Assembly (NCBI RefSeq): GCF_044755465.1
Contig: NZ_JBIVRB010000004.1
Location: forward strand, 124,001 to 188,000
From: Peterkaempfera sp044755465
GTDB taxonomy: Bacteria > Actinomycetota > Actinomycetes > Streptomycetales > Streptomycetaceae
Direction of reading: 5' to 3'
Length of the DNA stretch: 64,000 bases
The position numbers and the translations under genes were made by a program. Positions 44,402 through 53,010 of this stretch are shown piece after piece. Each line of letters opens with the position of its first letter. The stretch's first letter is position 1. A model generated the notes under the pieces. It ran no database searches and was not told the origin of the DNA. It saw nothing but the letters and a program-made list of their open reading frames with translations.

Positions 44402-44605
44402 ATGTCGAGCACCACTCCGCGCGACGGGGCGGCAGAGTCCCGGCGCGGGCTGCCCGCGCCGGACGTTACTGCGGGCCCGGTGGGGTCCGGGCTTCCGGCC
44501 GTGGGCATACGGGATGTGCTGGCGGCGTGTGCTGCGGCGGCCGCCGTCTCCACGCCGCCGCCGGTTGACGAGCCGGGCGAGGGGCGGCTGCGCCCGGCTG
44601 CTTAG
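44402..44605 (+). CDS. Small protein of unknown function behind an iron box
   Basis: 67 residues. ATG at 44402 has GGGAGG 5 nt upstream. The sequence is polar and Pro/Gly-rich at the start, with a short Ala-rich hydrophobic stretch IRDVLAACAAAAAVSTPP at about 37-54 and one Cys. It is not long enough for a clear membrane helix. Third positions are about 82 percent G or C, compatible with coding but lower than neighbours. I do not recognise a family. The iron-box-like palindrome directly before it is the best clue to its regulation. Confidence 0.55.
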   Translation: MSSTTPRDGAAESRRGLPAPDVTAGPVGSGLPAVGIRDVLAACAAAAAVSTPPPVDEPGEGRLRPAA

Positions 44606-44648
44606 CGGCTGACCGCCTTGGGTGGGTGGGGGCCTGCGCTTGTTGTCC

Positions 44649-44696
44649 GGCTCGGGGTGCGTTGGGGTTGTTCGCGCGGTTCCTCGCGCCCCTGGG
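44649..44696 (+). repeat. Streptomycete intergenic repeat, copy A
   Basis: A 48-nt unit whose core is GTTCGCGCGGTTCCTCGCG then CCCCTGGG. It is identical except for one base to copy B. Related short GC-rich elements, often seen in the reverse sense as AACTGCGCGA-type repeats, are scattered through streptomycete intergenic DNA. Confidence 0.8.
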
Positions 44697-44722
44697 CAGG
44701 TGGGGGGTGGGGCTGGTTTTCG

Positions 44723-44770
44723 GGCTCGGGGTGCGTTGGGGTTGTTCGCGCAGTTCCTCGCGCCCCTGGG
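44723..44770 (+). repeat. Streptomycete intergenic repeat, copy B
   Basis: 48 nt, one base different from copy A and in the same orientation 26 nt downstream. Includes GGCTCGGGGTGCGTTGGG before the shared core. Confidence 0.8.
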
Positions 44771-44790
44771 TGGCCCGGGTGGGTGGGGAG

Positions 44791-44820
44791 TTCTCGCGCG
44801 GTTCCTCGCCGCCCCTGGGG
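44791..44820 (+). repeat. Streptomycete intergenic repeat, copy C (diverged)
   Basis: A degenerate core TTCTCGCGCGGTTCCTCGCC then GCCCCTGGGG, with an extra C in the middle. Third copy in a row in the gap between the small gene and the convergent secreted-protein gene. Confidence 0.7.
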
Positions 44821-44869
44821 GTGGGGGCTGGGTTTCGGGCGCCGGGGTGCGCTCTGGGCAGGGGTGGGG

Positions 44870-45439
44870 TCAGTCGACGACGATGATCTTGCTCTGGGTG
44901 ACATGGGTGAAGTCCCAGAGGGCCTTGCCGTCGGCGCGGGTCTCGCGGACACCGCCGGTCTTCTTGGCCGGGTCGGGCTTCGGGGTGGAGCCGTCCACCG
45001 CCGCGCTGAAGCCGACCCAGAGGTCGGAGGAGTACGCGAAGAGCACCACATGCTCGATCGGGGTGCCGTCCGAGCCGGTGGCCGTCGGGGTGAAGCTGTG
45101 CACCGGGTACGTCCCCGGGTCCGGGTCGACGGTGCTGGGCTGCACGGTGAAGGTACGCACCACCTGCGGCTTGTGCGTCGGGTCCACCAGCCACACCCGG
45201 TCCTGGCCCAGCGAGTAGACCACCCGCCGCCCGCTGCCGGAGTGGGCCGGCACCGCCGGGACCTTCGGCTTGGCCGGGGCGGTGGCGGTCGGGGCGGCCT
45301 GCACCGGCGAGGTCGAGGGTGCGGGGGCGGCGGTGGCGCGGTCCTCGGTGCCGTTCGCCTGTACGGCGAGCGCGGTGATCACGGCCAGGGCCCCCAGGGT
45401 GAGGCCGGTGACGACCACACCCGAACCGATCTTCGCCAC
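44870..45439 (-). CDS. Secreted or membrane-anchored protein, unknown function
   Basis: 189 residues from GTG 45439, which has AGGAG 6 nt upstream; ATG starts at 45454 and 45475 are alternatives. A single N-terminal hydrophobic segment (VVVTGLTLGALAVITALAVQ) acts as a signal anchor, followed by an Ala/Pro/Thr linker and a compact domain of about 130 residues (RRVVYSLGQDRVWLVDPTHK to TQSKIIVVD) with no Cys. I do not recognise the domain. It is convergent with the small iron-box gene and divergent from tsaB, and occupies the place where streptomycetes carry a conserved hypothetical between tsaE and tsaB. Confidence 0.78.
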   Translation of the reverse strand: MAKIGSGVVVTGLTLGALAVITALAVQANGTEDRATAAPAPSTSPVQAAPTATAPAKPKVPAVPAHSGSGRRVVYSLGQDRVWLVDPTHKPQVVRTFTVQPSTVDPDPGTYPVHSFTPTATGSDGTPIEHVVLFAYSSDLWVGFSAAVDGSTPKPDPAKKTGGVRETRADGKALWDFTHVTQSKIIVVD

Positions 45440-45616
45440 GCGCACTCCTGCCATCCGGTTGCTGTCACCACCCATCGTGCCAGCAGTCGGCCACCCCGCC
45501 CGCCGCCGGTCCGCCCCTCGGCCGCCCGGACGACCGTTCGACCCGCTCCGGACGGGGGTGCGCGGAACGTAGCATGGTGCCCGAGACAGCAGCCCCCACC
45601 ACGGTTGTAGGTTCCC

Positions 45617-46279
45617 GTGCTCCTCCTAGCGTTCGACACCGCCACCCCCGCCGTCACGGCCGCCCTGCACGATGGCGAAGCGGTGCTGGCCGAGTGCACC
45701 CGGATCGACGCCCGACGCCACGGCGAGCTGCTGCTCCCCGTGATCGACCGGGTGCTGACCGAGGCCGGAGCGGACAAGGGCGAGCTGACCGGTATCGCGG
45801 TGGGCGTCGGCCCCGGCCCGTACACCGGGCTGCGCGTCGGCCTGGCCACCGCCGCCGCCCTCGGCCATGCGCTGGGCATCCCCGTACACGGCGTCTGCAC
45901 CCTGGACGGCATCGCGCACGCCGCCAGGGCGGGCGGTCTGGCCGAGCCGTTCGCGGTGGCCACCGACGCCCGCCGCAAGGAGGTCTACTGGGCCGCCTAC
46001 GACGCGGCGGGCGCCCGGGTCTCCGGCCCGGACGTCGACCGGCCCGCCGAGATCGCCGACCGGGTGGCCGGACTGCCCGCCGTGGGCGCCGGCGCGCTGC
46101 TCTACCCGGACGCCTTCACCGGCGCGCGCGGCCCCGAGCACCTCTCGGCGGCCCACCTCGCGGCCCACGCCGCCGAGCGGCTGGCCGCCGGGGAGCAGCT
46201 GCTGCCGCCGGTCCCGCTCTATCTGCGGCGGCCGGACGCCCAGGTGCCCGCCGGTTACAAGGCGGTGCTCCCGGCGTGA
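45617..46279 (+). CDS. tsaB: tRNA t6A biosynthesis protein TsaB
   Basis: 220 residues of the ASKHA fold, a partner and scaffold of TsaD. LLLAFDTATPAVTAAL starts the fold; GIAVGVGPGPYTGLRVGLATA is the diagnostic loop and ATDARRKEVYWAAYD follows. GTG at 45617 fits the family start. The stop overlaps the GTG of rimI (GTGA), so the two are coupled. Confidence 0.95.
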   Translation: MLLLAFDTATPAVTAALHDGEAVLAECTRIDARRHGELLLPVIDRVLTEAGADKGELTGIAVGVGPGPYTGLRVGLATAAALGHALGIPVHGVCTLDGIAHAARAGGLAEPFAVATDARRKEVYWAAYDAAGARVSGPDVDRPAEIADRVAGLPAVGAGALLYPDAFTGARGPEHLSAAHLAAHAAERLAAGEQLLPPVPLYLRRPDAQVPAGYKAVLPA

Positions 46280-46839
46280 GCGGCGGGCCCGGCGCCGCCC
46301 TGCGGCCCATGCGCTGGTGGGACATCGCGCCGGTGGTGGAGCTGGAGAACCGGCTCTTCCCCGAGGACGCCTGGTCGGTGGGCATGTTCTGGTCCGAGCT
46401 GTCCGCCACCCGGCACCCCGGCGCTAGCCGCCACTACACGGTGGCCGAGGACGCCGGGGGCCGGATCGCGGGCTACGCCGGGCTGATGGCGGTGGCCGGC
46501 GAGGGCGATGTGCAGACCATCGCGGTGGCCCACGAGCACTGGGGCACCGGGCTCGGCTCCCGGCTGCTGGCCGACCTGGTCCGGGAGGCGGGGCGGCGCG
46601 GCTGCGCCGATCTGCTGCTGGAGGTGCGGGTCGACAATCTGCGCGCCCAGCGGCTGTACGAGCGCTTCGGTTTCGAGCCGGTCGGCGTCCGACGCGGCTA
46701 CTACCAGCCCGCCGGGGTGGACGCCCTGGTGATGCGCCTGGCGGACCCCGCGCACGCCCCGCTGCCCGCCGCTGCGGACCATCCCGCCGGACATCCAGTT
46801 GTACCTTCGGCCGATCAAGGAAAGACCACTCATGGCTGA
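46276..46839 (+). CDS. rimI: Ribosomal protein S18 alanine N-acetyltransferase (GNAT)
   Basis: 187 residues, GNAT fold. LRPMRWWDIAPVVELENRLFPEDAWS is the typical RimI start (in part), QTIAVAHEHWGTGLGSRLL is the acetyl-CoA loop with the Q/RxxGxG/A-like signature, and EVRVDNLRAQRLYERFGFEPVG ends the core. A 25-residue tail follows. GTG at 46276 overlaps tsaB; ATG at 46309 is an alternative. It overlaps tsaD by 8 nt. Fusion or clustering with t6A genes is common. Confidence 0.92.
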   Translation: MSGGPGAALRPMRWWDIAPVVELENRLFPEDAWSVGMFWSELSATRHPGASRHYTVAEDAGGRIAGYAGLMAVAGEGDVQTIAVAHEHWGTGLGSRLLADLVREAGRRGCADLLLEVRVDNLRAQRLYERFGFEPVGVRRGYYQPAGVDALVMRLADPAHAPLPAAADHPAGHPVVPSADQGKTTHG

Positions 46840-47926
46840 CGAGCCCCTCGTACTGGGCATCGAGACCTCCTGCGACGAGACCGGCGTCGGCATCGTCCGG
46901 GGCACCACCCTGCTCGCCGACGCGGTGGCCTCCAGCGTCGACGAGCACGCCCGGTTCGGCGGCGTCGTCCCGGAGGTCGCCAGCCGCGCCCACCTGGAGG
47001 CGATGGTCCCCACCGTGCAGCGCGCCCTGGACACGGCGGGCATCGTCGCGAGCGACCTGGACGGCATCGCGGTCACCGCGGGCCCCGGGCTGGCCGGTGC
47101 GCTGCTGGTCGGGGTGTCGGCGGCCAAGGCGTACGCGTACGCGCTGGGCAAGCCGCTGTACGGGGTGAACCACCTGGCCTCGCACATCTGCGTCTCCCAG
47201 CTGGAGCACGGCCGGCTGCCGGAGCCGACGATGGCGCTGCTGGTCTCCGGCGGGCACTCCTCGCTGCTGCTCACCGAGGACATCACCCGGGACGTACGGC
47301 CGCTGGGCGCCACCATCGACGACGCGGCGGGCGAGGCGTTCGACAAGGTGGCCCGGGTGCTCGGCCTGGGCTTCCCCGGCGGCCCGGTGGTGGACCGGCT
47401 GGCCCGCGAGGGCGACCCGGAGGCCATCCGCTTCCCGCGCGGGCTCACCGGCCCCCGCGACCCGGAGTACGACTTCTCCTTCTCCGGGCTGAAGACCGCC
47501 GTCGCCCGCTGGGTCGAGCAGCGGCGGCGGGCCGGGGAGGACGTACCGGTGGCGGACGTCGCCGCGTCCTTCCAGGAGGCGGTCACCGATGTGCTCACCC
47601 GCAAGGCGGTCAGGGCGTGCCGGGACAGCGGCGTCGACCATCTGATGATCGGCGGCGGTGTGGCGGCCAACTCGCGGCTGCGGGCGATGGCCGAGGAGCG
47701 CTGCGAGCGGGCCGGCATCCGGCTGCGGGTGCCGAGGCCGGGGTTGTGCACCGACAATGGTGCGATGGTGGCCGCGCTCGGCGCCGAGATGGTCTGGCGC
47801 GGCCGGGACGCCTCGGCGTTCGACCTGTCCGCCGACTCCTCGCTGCCGGTCACCGAGGTCTCCGTACCGGACCCGCACGGGGCCGTGCACGCGCACGCCC
47901 ACCAGGCGCTGGGAGGTGGGGTGTGA
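46832..47926 (+). CDS. tsaD: tRNA N6-adenosine threonylcarbamoyltransferase
   Basis: 364 residues. TsaD moves the threonylcarbamoyl group to A37 of ANN-decoding tRNAs. LGIETSCDETGVGIV starts the ASKHA fold; the metal-binding HLASHICVSQ (His near 110 and 114), SGGHSSLLL and DDAAGEAFDKVARVLGLGFPGGP, and late GGGVAANSRLR are all present. ATG at 46832 (MADEPLVLGIE) follows AAGGAAAG. Confidence 0.96.
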   Translation: MADEPLVLGIETSCDETGVGIVRGTTLLADAVASSVDEHARFGGVVPEVASRAHLEAMVPTVQRALDTAGIVASDLDGIAVTAGPGLAGALLVGVSAAKAYAYALGKPLYGVNHLASHICVSQLEHGRLPEPTMALLVSGGHSSLLLTEDITRDVRPLGATIDDAAGEAFDKVARVLGLGFPGGPVVDRLAREGDPEAIRFPRGLTGPRDPEYDFSFSGLKTAVARWVEQRRRAGEDVPVADVAASFQEAVTDVLTRKAVRACRDSGVDHLMIGGGVAANSRLRAMAEERCERAGIRLRVPRPGLCTDNGAMVAALGAEMVWRGRDASAFDLSADSSLPVTEVSVPDPHGAVHAHAHQALGGGV

Positions 47927-48222
47927 CCGTCACCCTGATGTGGGAGGCACGGGCGGCCGAGGGGCGCGGCGGCGCGCTGCTGGCCTGGGCGCTGGAGCGG
48001 GGCCTGCCCGCGCTCACCGCGTCGGCGGCCGGTCTGGAGCGGGCCGAGGTGTTCACCGCCGCCGAGGACCGGGTGCTGGTGATCACCTGGTGGTCGGCGG
48101 CTCCGGAGGCGGTGACCGAGCCGGAGCGGCGTACGCTGCCCGAGCTGCCGGACCCGCCGCAGGAACTGCTGGCCCGCGCCCCGCACCGGTGGCGCTTCCA
48201 CCGGGTCGAGAGCTTCCCGTGA
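47923..48222 (+). CDS. Small conserved-type protein of unknown function
   Basis: 99 residues. GTG at 47923 overlaps the tsaD stop (GTGTGA) and has GGGAGG upstream; ATG 47938 is an alternative. The sequence (TLMWEARAAEGRGGALLAWAL, then a VFTAAEDRVLVITWW strand and a WRFHRVE end) looks like a small alpha/beta fold, perhaps of the dimeric ferredoxin-like (antibiotic monooxygenase-like) type, but I cannot place it. It is co-translated with tsaD. Confidence 0.72.
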   Translation: MTVTLMWEARAAEGRGGALLAWALERGLPALTASAAGLERAEVFTAAEDRVLVITWWSAAPEAVTEPERRTLPELPDPPQELLARAPHRWRFHRVESFP

Positions 48223-48272
48223 CCGCCGCGCGCCCCGGCAACCACCGATCCGCCCCCGGCGTCCTCATACGC

Positions 48273-49175
48273 ATGATCGATCGGAGTGCACGCGGGCGAG
48301 CGGTCCGGTACGGCGTCATCGGCGCCTCGCTGGCCGCCGCCGCCTCGCTGGCCGCCTGCGGCACCGGCGCGCCCGCCCCCGGCCCCGGCGGCCCGACCCC
48401 GTCGGCGGGCGCCACCACGGCCCACGCCGCCATCCCGTCCGCCGACGCCAGGCGGGAGGCCGCCCGACGGCAGGCCGCGCTCTGGCGCGGCTGGCACCTC
48501 ACCCCGCTGCGGGCCGCCCCCAAGCCGCCCGCCGCGCCCGCGCTGCCCACCGGCGGACCGGGCGACTCAGGACCGATCCCGGTGATCAGCCAGGTCGACA
48601 CCAAGGACCGGGTCGTCTTCATCACCATCGACGACGGCGCCGAGAAGGACCCGGAGTTCGTCCGGATGCTCAGCGAGCTCAAGGTGCCGGTCACCATGTT
48701 CCTCACCGACGCCAGCATTCGCACTGACTACCGCTACTTCACCCCGCTCCAGGGGCTCGGCAACACCGTCCAGAACCACACCCTGACCCATCCCGACCTG
48801 CCCACCCTCGGCGCCGCCGCCCAGCGCGCCGAGATCTGCGGCCAGCAGCAGAAGCTCGCCAAGGAGTACGGCAAGGCGCCCACCCTGCTGCGGCCGCCGT
48901 ACGGGAACTACAACGCCGCCACCCTCCAGGCGGCCAAGGAGTGCGGGATCAAGGCCGTGGTGCTCTGGAAGGAGTCGATGCAGATCACCGACATGCAGTA
49001 CCAGGCCCCCGACAAGAAGCTGCGCCCCGGTGACGTCATCCTGGCCCACTTCCGGGGCCCGTCCGAGCTCAAGGGGCACACCATGACCCAGATGTTCGCC
49101 GCGCTGCTGCACCGCATCCAGCAGCAGGGCTTCGCGGTGGGCCGGCTCGACGACTACCTGGGCACCTCCGGCTGA
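48273..49175 (+). CDS. Polysaccharide deacetylase family lipoprotein
   Basis: 300 residues. The signal peptide ends with the lipobox LAAC, Cys29 being the lipidated residue. After a Pro/Ala linker the NodB-type domain starts near 110: FITIDDGAEKD (the DD metal and catalytic pair), NHTLTHPDL (HxxxH metal ligands) and RPPYGNYN. It likely removes acetyl groups from peptidoglycan or another surface polysaccharide. ATG at 48273; GTG at 48219, overlapping the previous stop, would give a longer start and no better ribosome-binding site. Confidence 0.88.
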   Translation: MIDRSARGRAVRYGVIGASLAAAASLAACGTGAPAPGPGGPTPSAGATTAHAAIPSADARREAARRQAALWRGWHLTPLRAAPKPPAAPALPTGGPGDSGPIPVISQVDTKDRVVFITIDDGAEKDPEFVRMLSELKVPVTMFLTDASIRTDYRYFTPLQGLGNTVQNHTLTHPDLPTLGAAAQRAEICGQQQKLAKEYGKAPTLLRPPYGNYNAATLQAAKECGIKAVVLWKESMQITDMQYQAPDKKLRPGDVILAHFRGPSELKGHTMTQMFAALLHRIQQQGFAVGRLDDYLGTSG

Positions 49176-49182
49176 CCCGCCG

Positions 49183-50349
49183 TCAGGCCGGTTGCCCCAG
49201 CAGTACGGTGGGCGCGCCCGCCACCCGGGTCAGGAACACCGTGCAGGAGTTCGGGCCCTGCGGCCGGAGCTTGCGGCGCAGCTCCTCCGGCTCCACGGCG
49301 GAGCCGCGCTTCTTGACCACCACCGTGCCGACCCCGCGCTCGCGCAGCAGCGCCCGCAGCCGCTTGAGGTTGAACGGCAGGGTGTCGGTGATCTCGTACG
49401 CGGTGGCGTACGGGGTGGGCACCAGGGTGTCGGAGGCGAGGTAGGCGATGGTTGGATCGAGCAGGCCGCCCCCGACCCGCTCCGCGACCTCCGCCACCAG
49501 GTGGGCGCGGATCACGGCGCCGTCCGGCTCGTAGAGGTTGCGGCGCACCGGGCCCACGGCCGGGTCGGGCAGCCGGCCGCCGGTCAGCGTGTGGCCGCCG
49601 GGCAGCAGGGTGGCGCGGTGCGGCTGCGCGGCGCCGGTGCCGAACCAGAGCACGGCCTCCTTGACGTCCCCGCCGTCCGAGACCCACTCGGCCTCGGCGT
49701 CCGCGGGCACCGCCTCGTGCGGCACGCCGGGGGCGATCTTCAGTGCGGCGTACGGGGTGCGCCGGGCGGCGGCGACGGCCCAGGAGAGCGGCGGGGAGTA
49801 CGCCTCCGGGTCGAAGATCCGGCCGCGCGCCCCCCGGCGCGCCGGGTCGGTGAAGACCGCGTCGTATCCGGTCAGGTCCACCTCGGCCACGTCCGCGCAG
49901 CGCACCTCGACCAGGTCGGCCACTCCCAGCGCCCGCGCGTTGGCCTCGGCGGCGGCGCAGGCCAGCGGCGAGCGGTCCACCGCGAGCACCGCGATACCGG
50001 CCCGAGCCAGCGCGACGGCGTCGCCGCCGACCCCGCAGCAGAGGTCGGCCAGCCGCCGCACCCCCAGCGCGGCGAACCGGCGGGCCCGCCACTCGCCGAC
50101 CGTGGTGCGGGTGGCCTGCTCGACCCCGTCCGGGGTGAAGTACATCCGGTCGGCGTCGCCGCCGAACTTGGCGCGGGCGCGCTGGCGCAGCCGGGCCTGA
50201 CCGAGGGCGGCCGAGACCAGCTCGGCGGGGTGCTCGCGGCGCAGCCGGGTGGCGAGGGCCAGCTCCTGGCCGGGGTCGTAGTCGCGCAGCAGGGCCAGCA
50301 GGGCCTGCCCCTCGCCGGACTGAAGCTCCTGGAACGCGTCGATCTCCAC
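49183..50349 (-). CDS. Class I SAM methyltransferase with THUMP-like domain
   Basis: 388 residues. VRRLADLCCGVGGDAVALARAG near 103 is the SAM-binding motif I, VLAVDRSPLACAAAEANARALG motif II, FTDPARRGARGR motif IV. The C-terminal 90 residues (DTLPFNLKRLRALLRERGVGTVVVKKRGSAVEPEELRRKLR in part) are of the THUMP-like type. The substrate is probably RNA, but unknown. GTG at 50349 has GGGAGA upstream; an ATG start at 50454 would read through the tandem repeat and is rejected. Convergent with the deacetylase gene. Confidence 0.87.
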   Translation of the reverse strand: MEIDAFQELQSGEGQALLALLRDYDPGQELALATRLRREHPAELVSAALGQARLRQRARAKFGGDADRMYFTPDGVEQATRTTVGEWRARRFAALGVRRLADLCCGVGGDAVALARAGIAVLAVDRSPLACAAAEANARALGVADLVEVRCADVAEVDLTGYDAVFTDPARRGARGRIFDPEAYSPPLSWAVAAARRTPYAALKIAPGVPHEAVPADAEAEWVSDGGDVKEAVLWFGTGAAQPHRATLLPGGHTLTGGRLPDPAVGPVRRNLYEPDGAVIRAHLVAEVAERVGGGLLDPTIAYLASDTLVPTPYATAYEITDTLPFNLKRLRALLRERGVGTVVVKKRGSAVEPEELRRKLRPQGPNSCTVFLTRVAGAPTVLLGQPA

Positions 50350-50363
50350 TCGGCCATTCTCCC

Positions 50364-50432
50364 GCTTCGGTGCGGGCGCTTCGGTGGGGGTGCTTCGGTG
50401 GGGGTGCTTCGGTGGGGGTGCTTCGGTCGGGT
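50364..50432 (+). repeat. 14-bp tandem repeat (about five units)
   Basis: Units of GCTTCGGTGGGGGT: three identical at 50378-50391, 50392-50405 and 50406-50419, flanked by variant copies before and after. It lies just upstream of the methyltransferase start on the minus strand. Confidence 0.85.
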
Positions 50433-50495
50433 GCGGGCTGTGCGGTGATGCCACTCGGGGCGCGGGGCGTTGTGCGGCGCGCCACGGAGGTGGGG

Positions 50496-50525
50496 GTTGT
50501 TCGCGCAGTTCCTCGCGCCCCTGGG
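50496..50525 (+). repeat. Streptomycete intergenic repeat, copy D
   Basis: The core (GTTGTTCGCGCAGTTCCTCG, then CGCCCCTGGG) is identical over 30 nt to the core of copy B at 44741-44770, about 5.8 kb away. Confidence 0.8.
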
Positions 50526-50538
50526 GGTGCGGGGCTGA

Positions 50539-50567
50539 GTGTTCGCGCAGTTCCTCGCGCCCCTGGG
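50539..50567 (+). repeat. Streptomycete intergenic repeat, copy E
   Basis: GTGTTCGCGCAGTTCCTCGC then GCCCCTGGG; same orientation as copy D, 14 nt after it. Confidence 0.8.
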
Positions 50568-50712
50568 GGCCGCGACACGCCCATGGCGCCTGCCGTTTCC
50601 TGGGCCGTTCTCAAGGCCGGCAGGCCCCGCCGCGCGCCCCCAACCCCCTACGGACAGCCGCCAGGACGACCCCCGTCGGTACCCGTCTCCGGTCAGCGAG
50701 ACCAGCCACTGG

Positions 50713-50739
50713 TTAGCACTCTGGTTGACTGAGTGCTAG
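50713..50739 (+). promoter_or_regulatory. CIRCE operator 1 (HrcA)
   Basis: TTAGCACTC-N9-GAGTGCTAG, one base from the CIRCE consensus. It overlaps the -35 of the groES promoter, so HrcA bound here would block RNA polymerase. Confidence 0.95.
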
Positions 50740-50753
50740 ACGCCCCCTATGGT
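50725..50753 (+). promoter_or_regulatory. groES-groEL1 promoter
   Basis: TTGACT (50725-50730) and TATGGT (50748-50753) with a 17-nt spacer; the -35 is in the spacer of CIRCE 1. The start is expected near 50760, inside CIRCE 2. Confidence 0.85.
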
Positions 50754-50758
50754 CGTCC

Positions 50759-50785
50759 TTGGCACTCTCCCCAGGAGGGTGCTAA
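50759..50785 (+). promoter_or_regulatory. CIRCE operator 2 (HrcA)
   Basis: TTGGCACTC-N9-GGGTGCTAA, two changes from consensus but still a good inverted repeat. It covers the expected transcription start. Two CIRCE copies before groES are known from streptomycetes. Confidence 0.85.
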
Positions 50786-50882
50786 CGCGACGAGGCAGGT
50801 CCGGCACCCGCGACGACGGGCCGGCCAGGTCGCCACCTACCTTTAGACAACCCCGTGAGATCTCCGAAGGGGGAGGTCGGAC

Positions 50883-51191
50883 GTGACGACCGCCAGCACC
50901 AAGGTTGCCATCAAGCCGCTCGAGGACCGCATTGTGGTCCAGCCGCTCGACGCCGAGACCACCACGGCCTCTGGCCTGGTCATCCCGGACACTGCCAAGG
51001 AGAAGCCCCAGGAGGGCGTCGTCCTGGCCGTGGGCCCGGGTCGCTTCGAGGACGGCCAGCGTCTCCCGCTGGACGTCGCCGTCGGCGATGTCGTGCTGTA
51101 CAGCAAGTACGGCGGCACCGAGGTCAAGTACAACGGCGAGGAGTACCTCGTCCTCTCGGCTCGCGACGTCCTCGCGATCATCGAGAAGTAA
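50883..51191 (+). CDS. groES: Co-chaperonin GroES
   Basis: 102 residues. Forms the heptameric lid of the GroEL chamber. KPLEDRIVVQPLDAETTTAS with the mobile loop, KPQEGVVLAVGPGR and DVVLYSKYGGTEVKYNGEEY are typical. GTG at 50883 has GGGGGAGG upstream. It is in an operon with groEL1, 97 nt downstream, under two CIRCE operators. Confidence 0.98.
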   Translation: MTTASTKVAIKPLEDRIVVQPLDAETTTASGLVIPDTAKEKPQEGVVLAVGPGRFEDGQRLPLDVAVGDVVLYSKYGGTEVKYNGEEYLVLSARDVLAIIEK

Positions 51192-51218
51192 TTCGACGCT
51201 CACCGTAGAGTCGTGACC

Positions 51219-51260
51219 CGCCCCGGGCTCCCTGTCAGCAGTGACCGGGGTCCCGGGGCG
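51219..51260 (+). other. Hairpin between groES and groEL1
   Basis: A 9-bp stem CGCCCCGGG (51219-51227) with CCCGGGGCG (51252-51260) around a 24-nt loop. It may be a processing or attenuation site between the two chaperonin genes. Confidence 0.45.
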
Positions 51261-51288
51261 CGGTTGTTGAGAGGGAAAAGACGCAACG

Positions 51289-52917
<1,629 letters not shown>

Positions 52918-52932
52918 CGCAGCGCATCCCTT

Positions 52933-52978
52933 CCGGGGCCTGTGCCCGCCGCTTCCTCGCGGCGGGCACAGGCCCCGG
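52933..52978 (+). terminator. Terminator after groEL1
   Basis: A perfect 20-bp stem (52933-52952 with 52959-52978) and loop TTCCTC, 15 nt after the stop, followed by the moderately T-rich TCGTTTCTC. Confidence 0.9.
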
Positions 52979-52998
52979 TCGTTTCTCAAAGCACTGCT

Positions 52999-53004
52999 TA
53001 TGAT
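52999..53004 (+). promoter_or_regulatory. Leaderless-type -10 before the LysR gene
   Basis: TATGAT ends 6 nt before the ATG at 53011, directly after the groEL1 terminator. GGGGA immediately before the ATG is too close to serve as a Shine-Dalgarno. A leaderless mRNA is likely. Confidence 0.5.
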
Positions 53005-53010
53005 TGGGGA

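Noticed and set aside
50364..50432. Tandem repeats considered as a CRISPR array
   Set aside because: Units are 14 bp with no spacers between them; no cas genes in the window.
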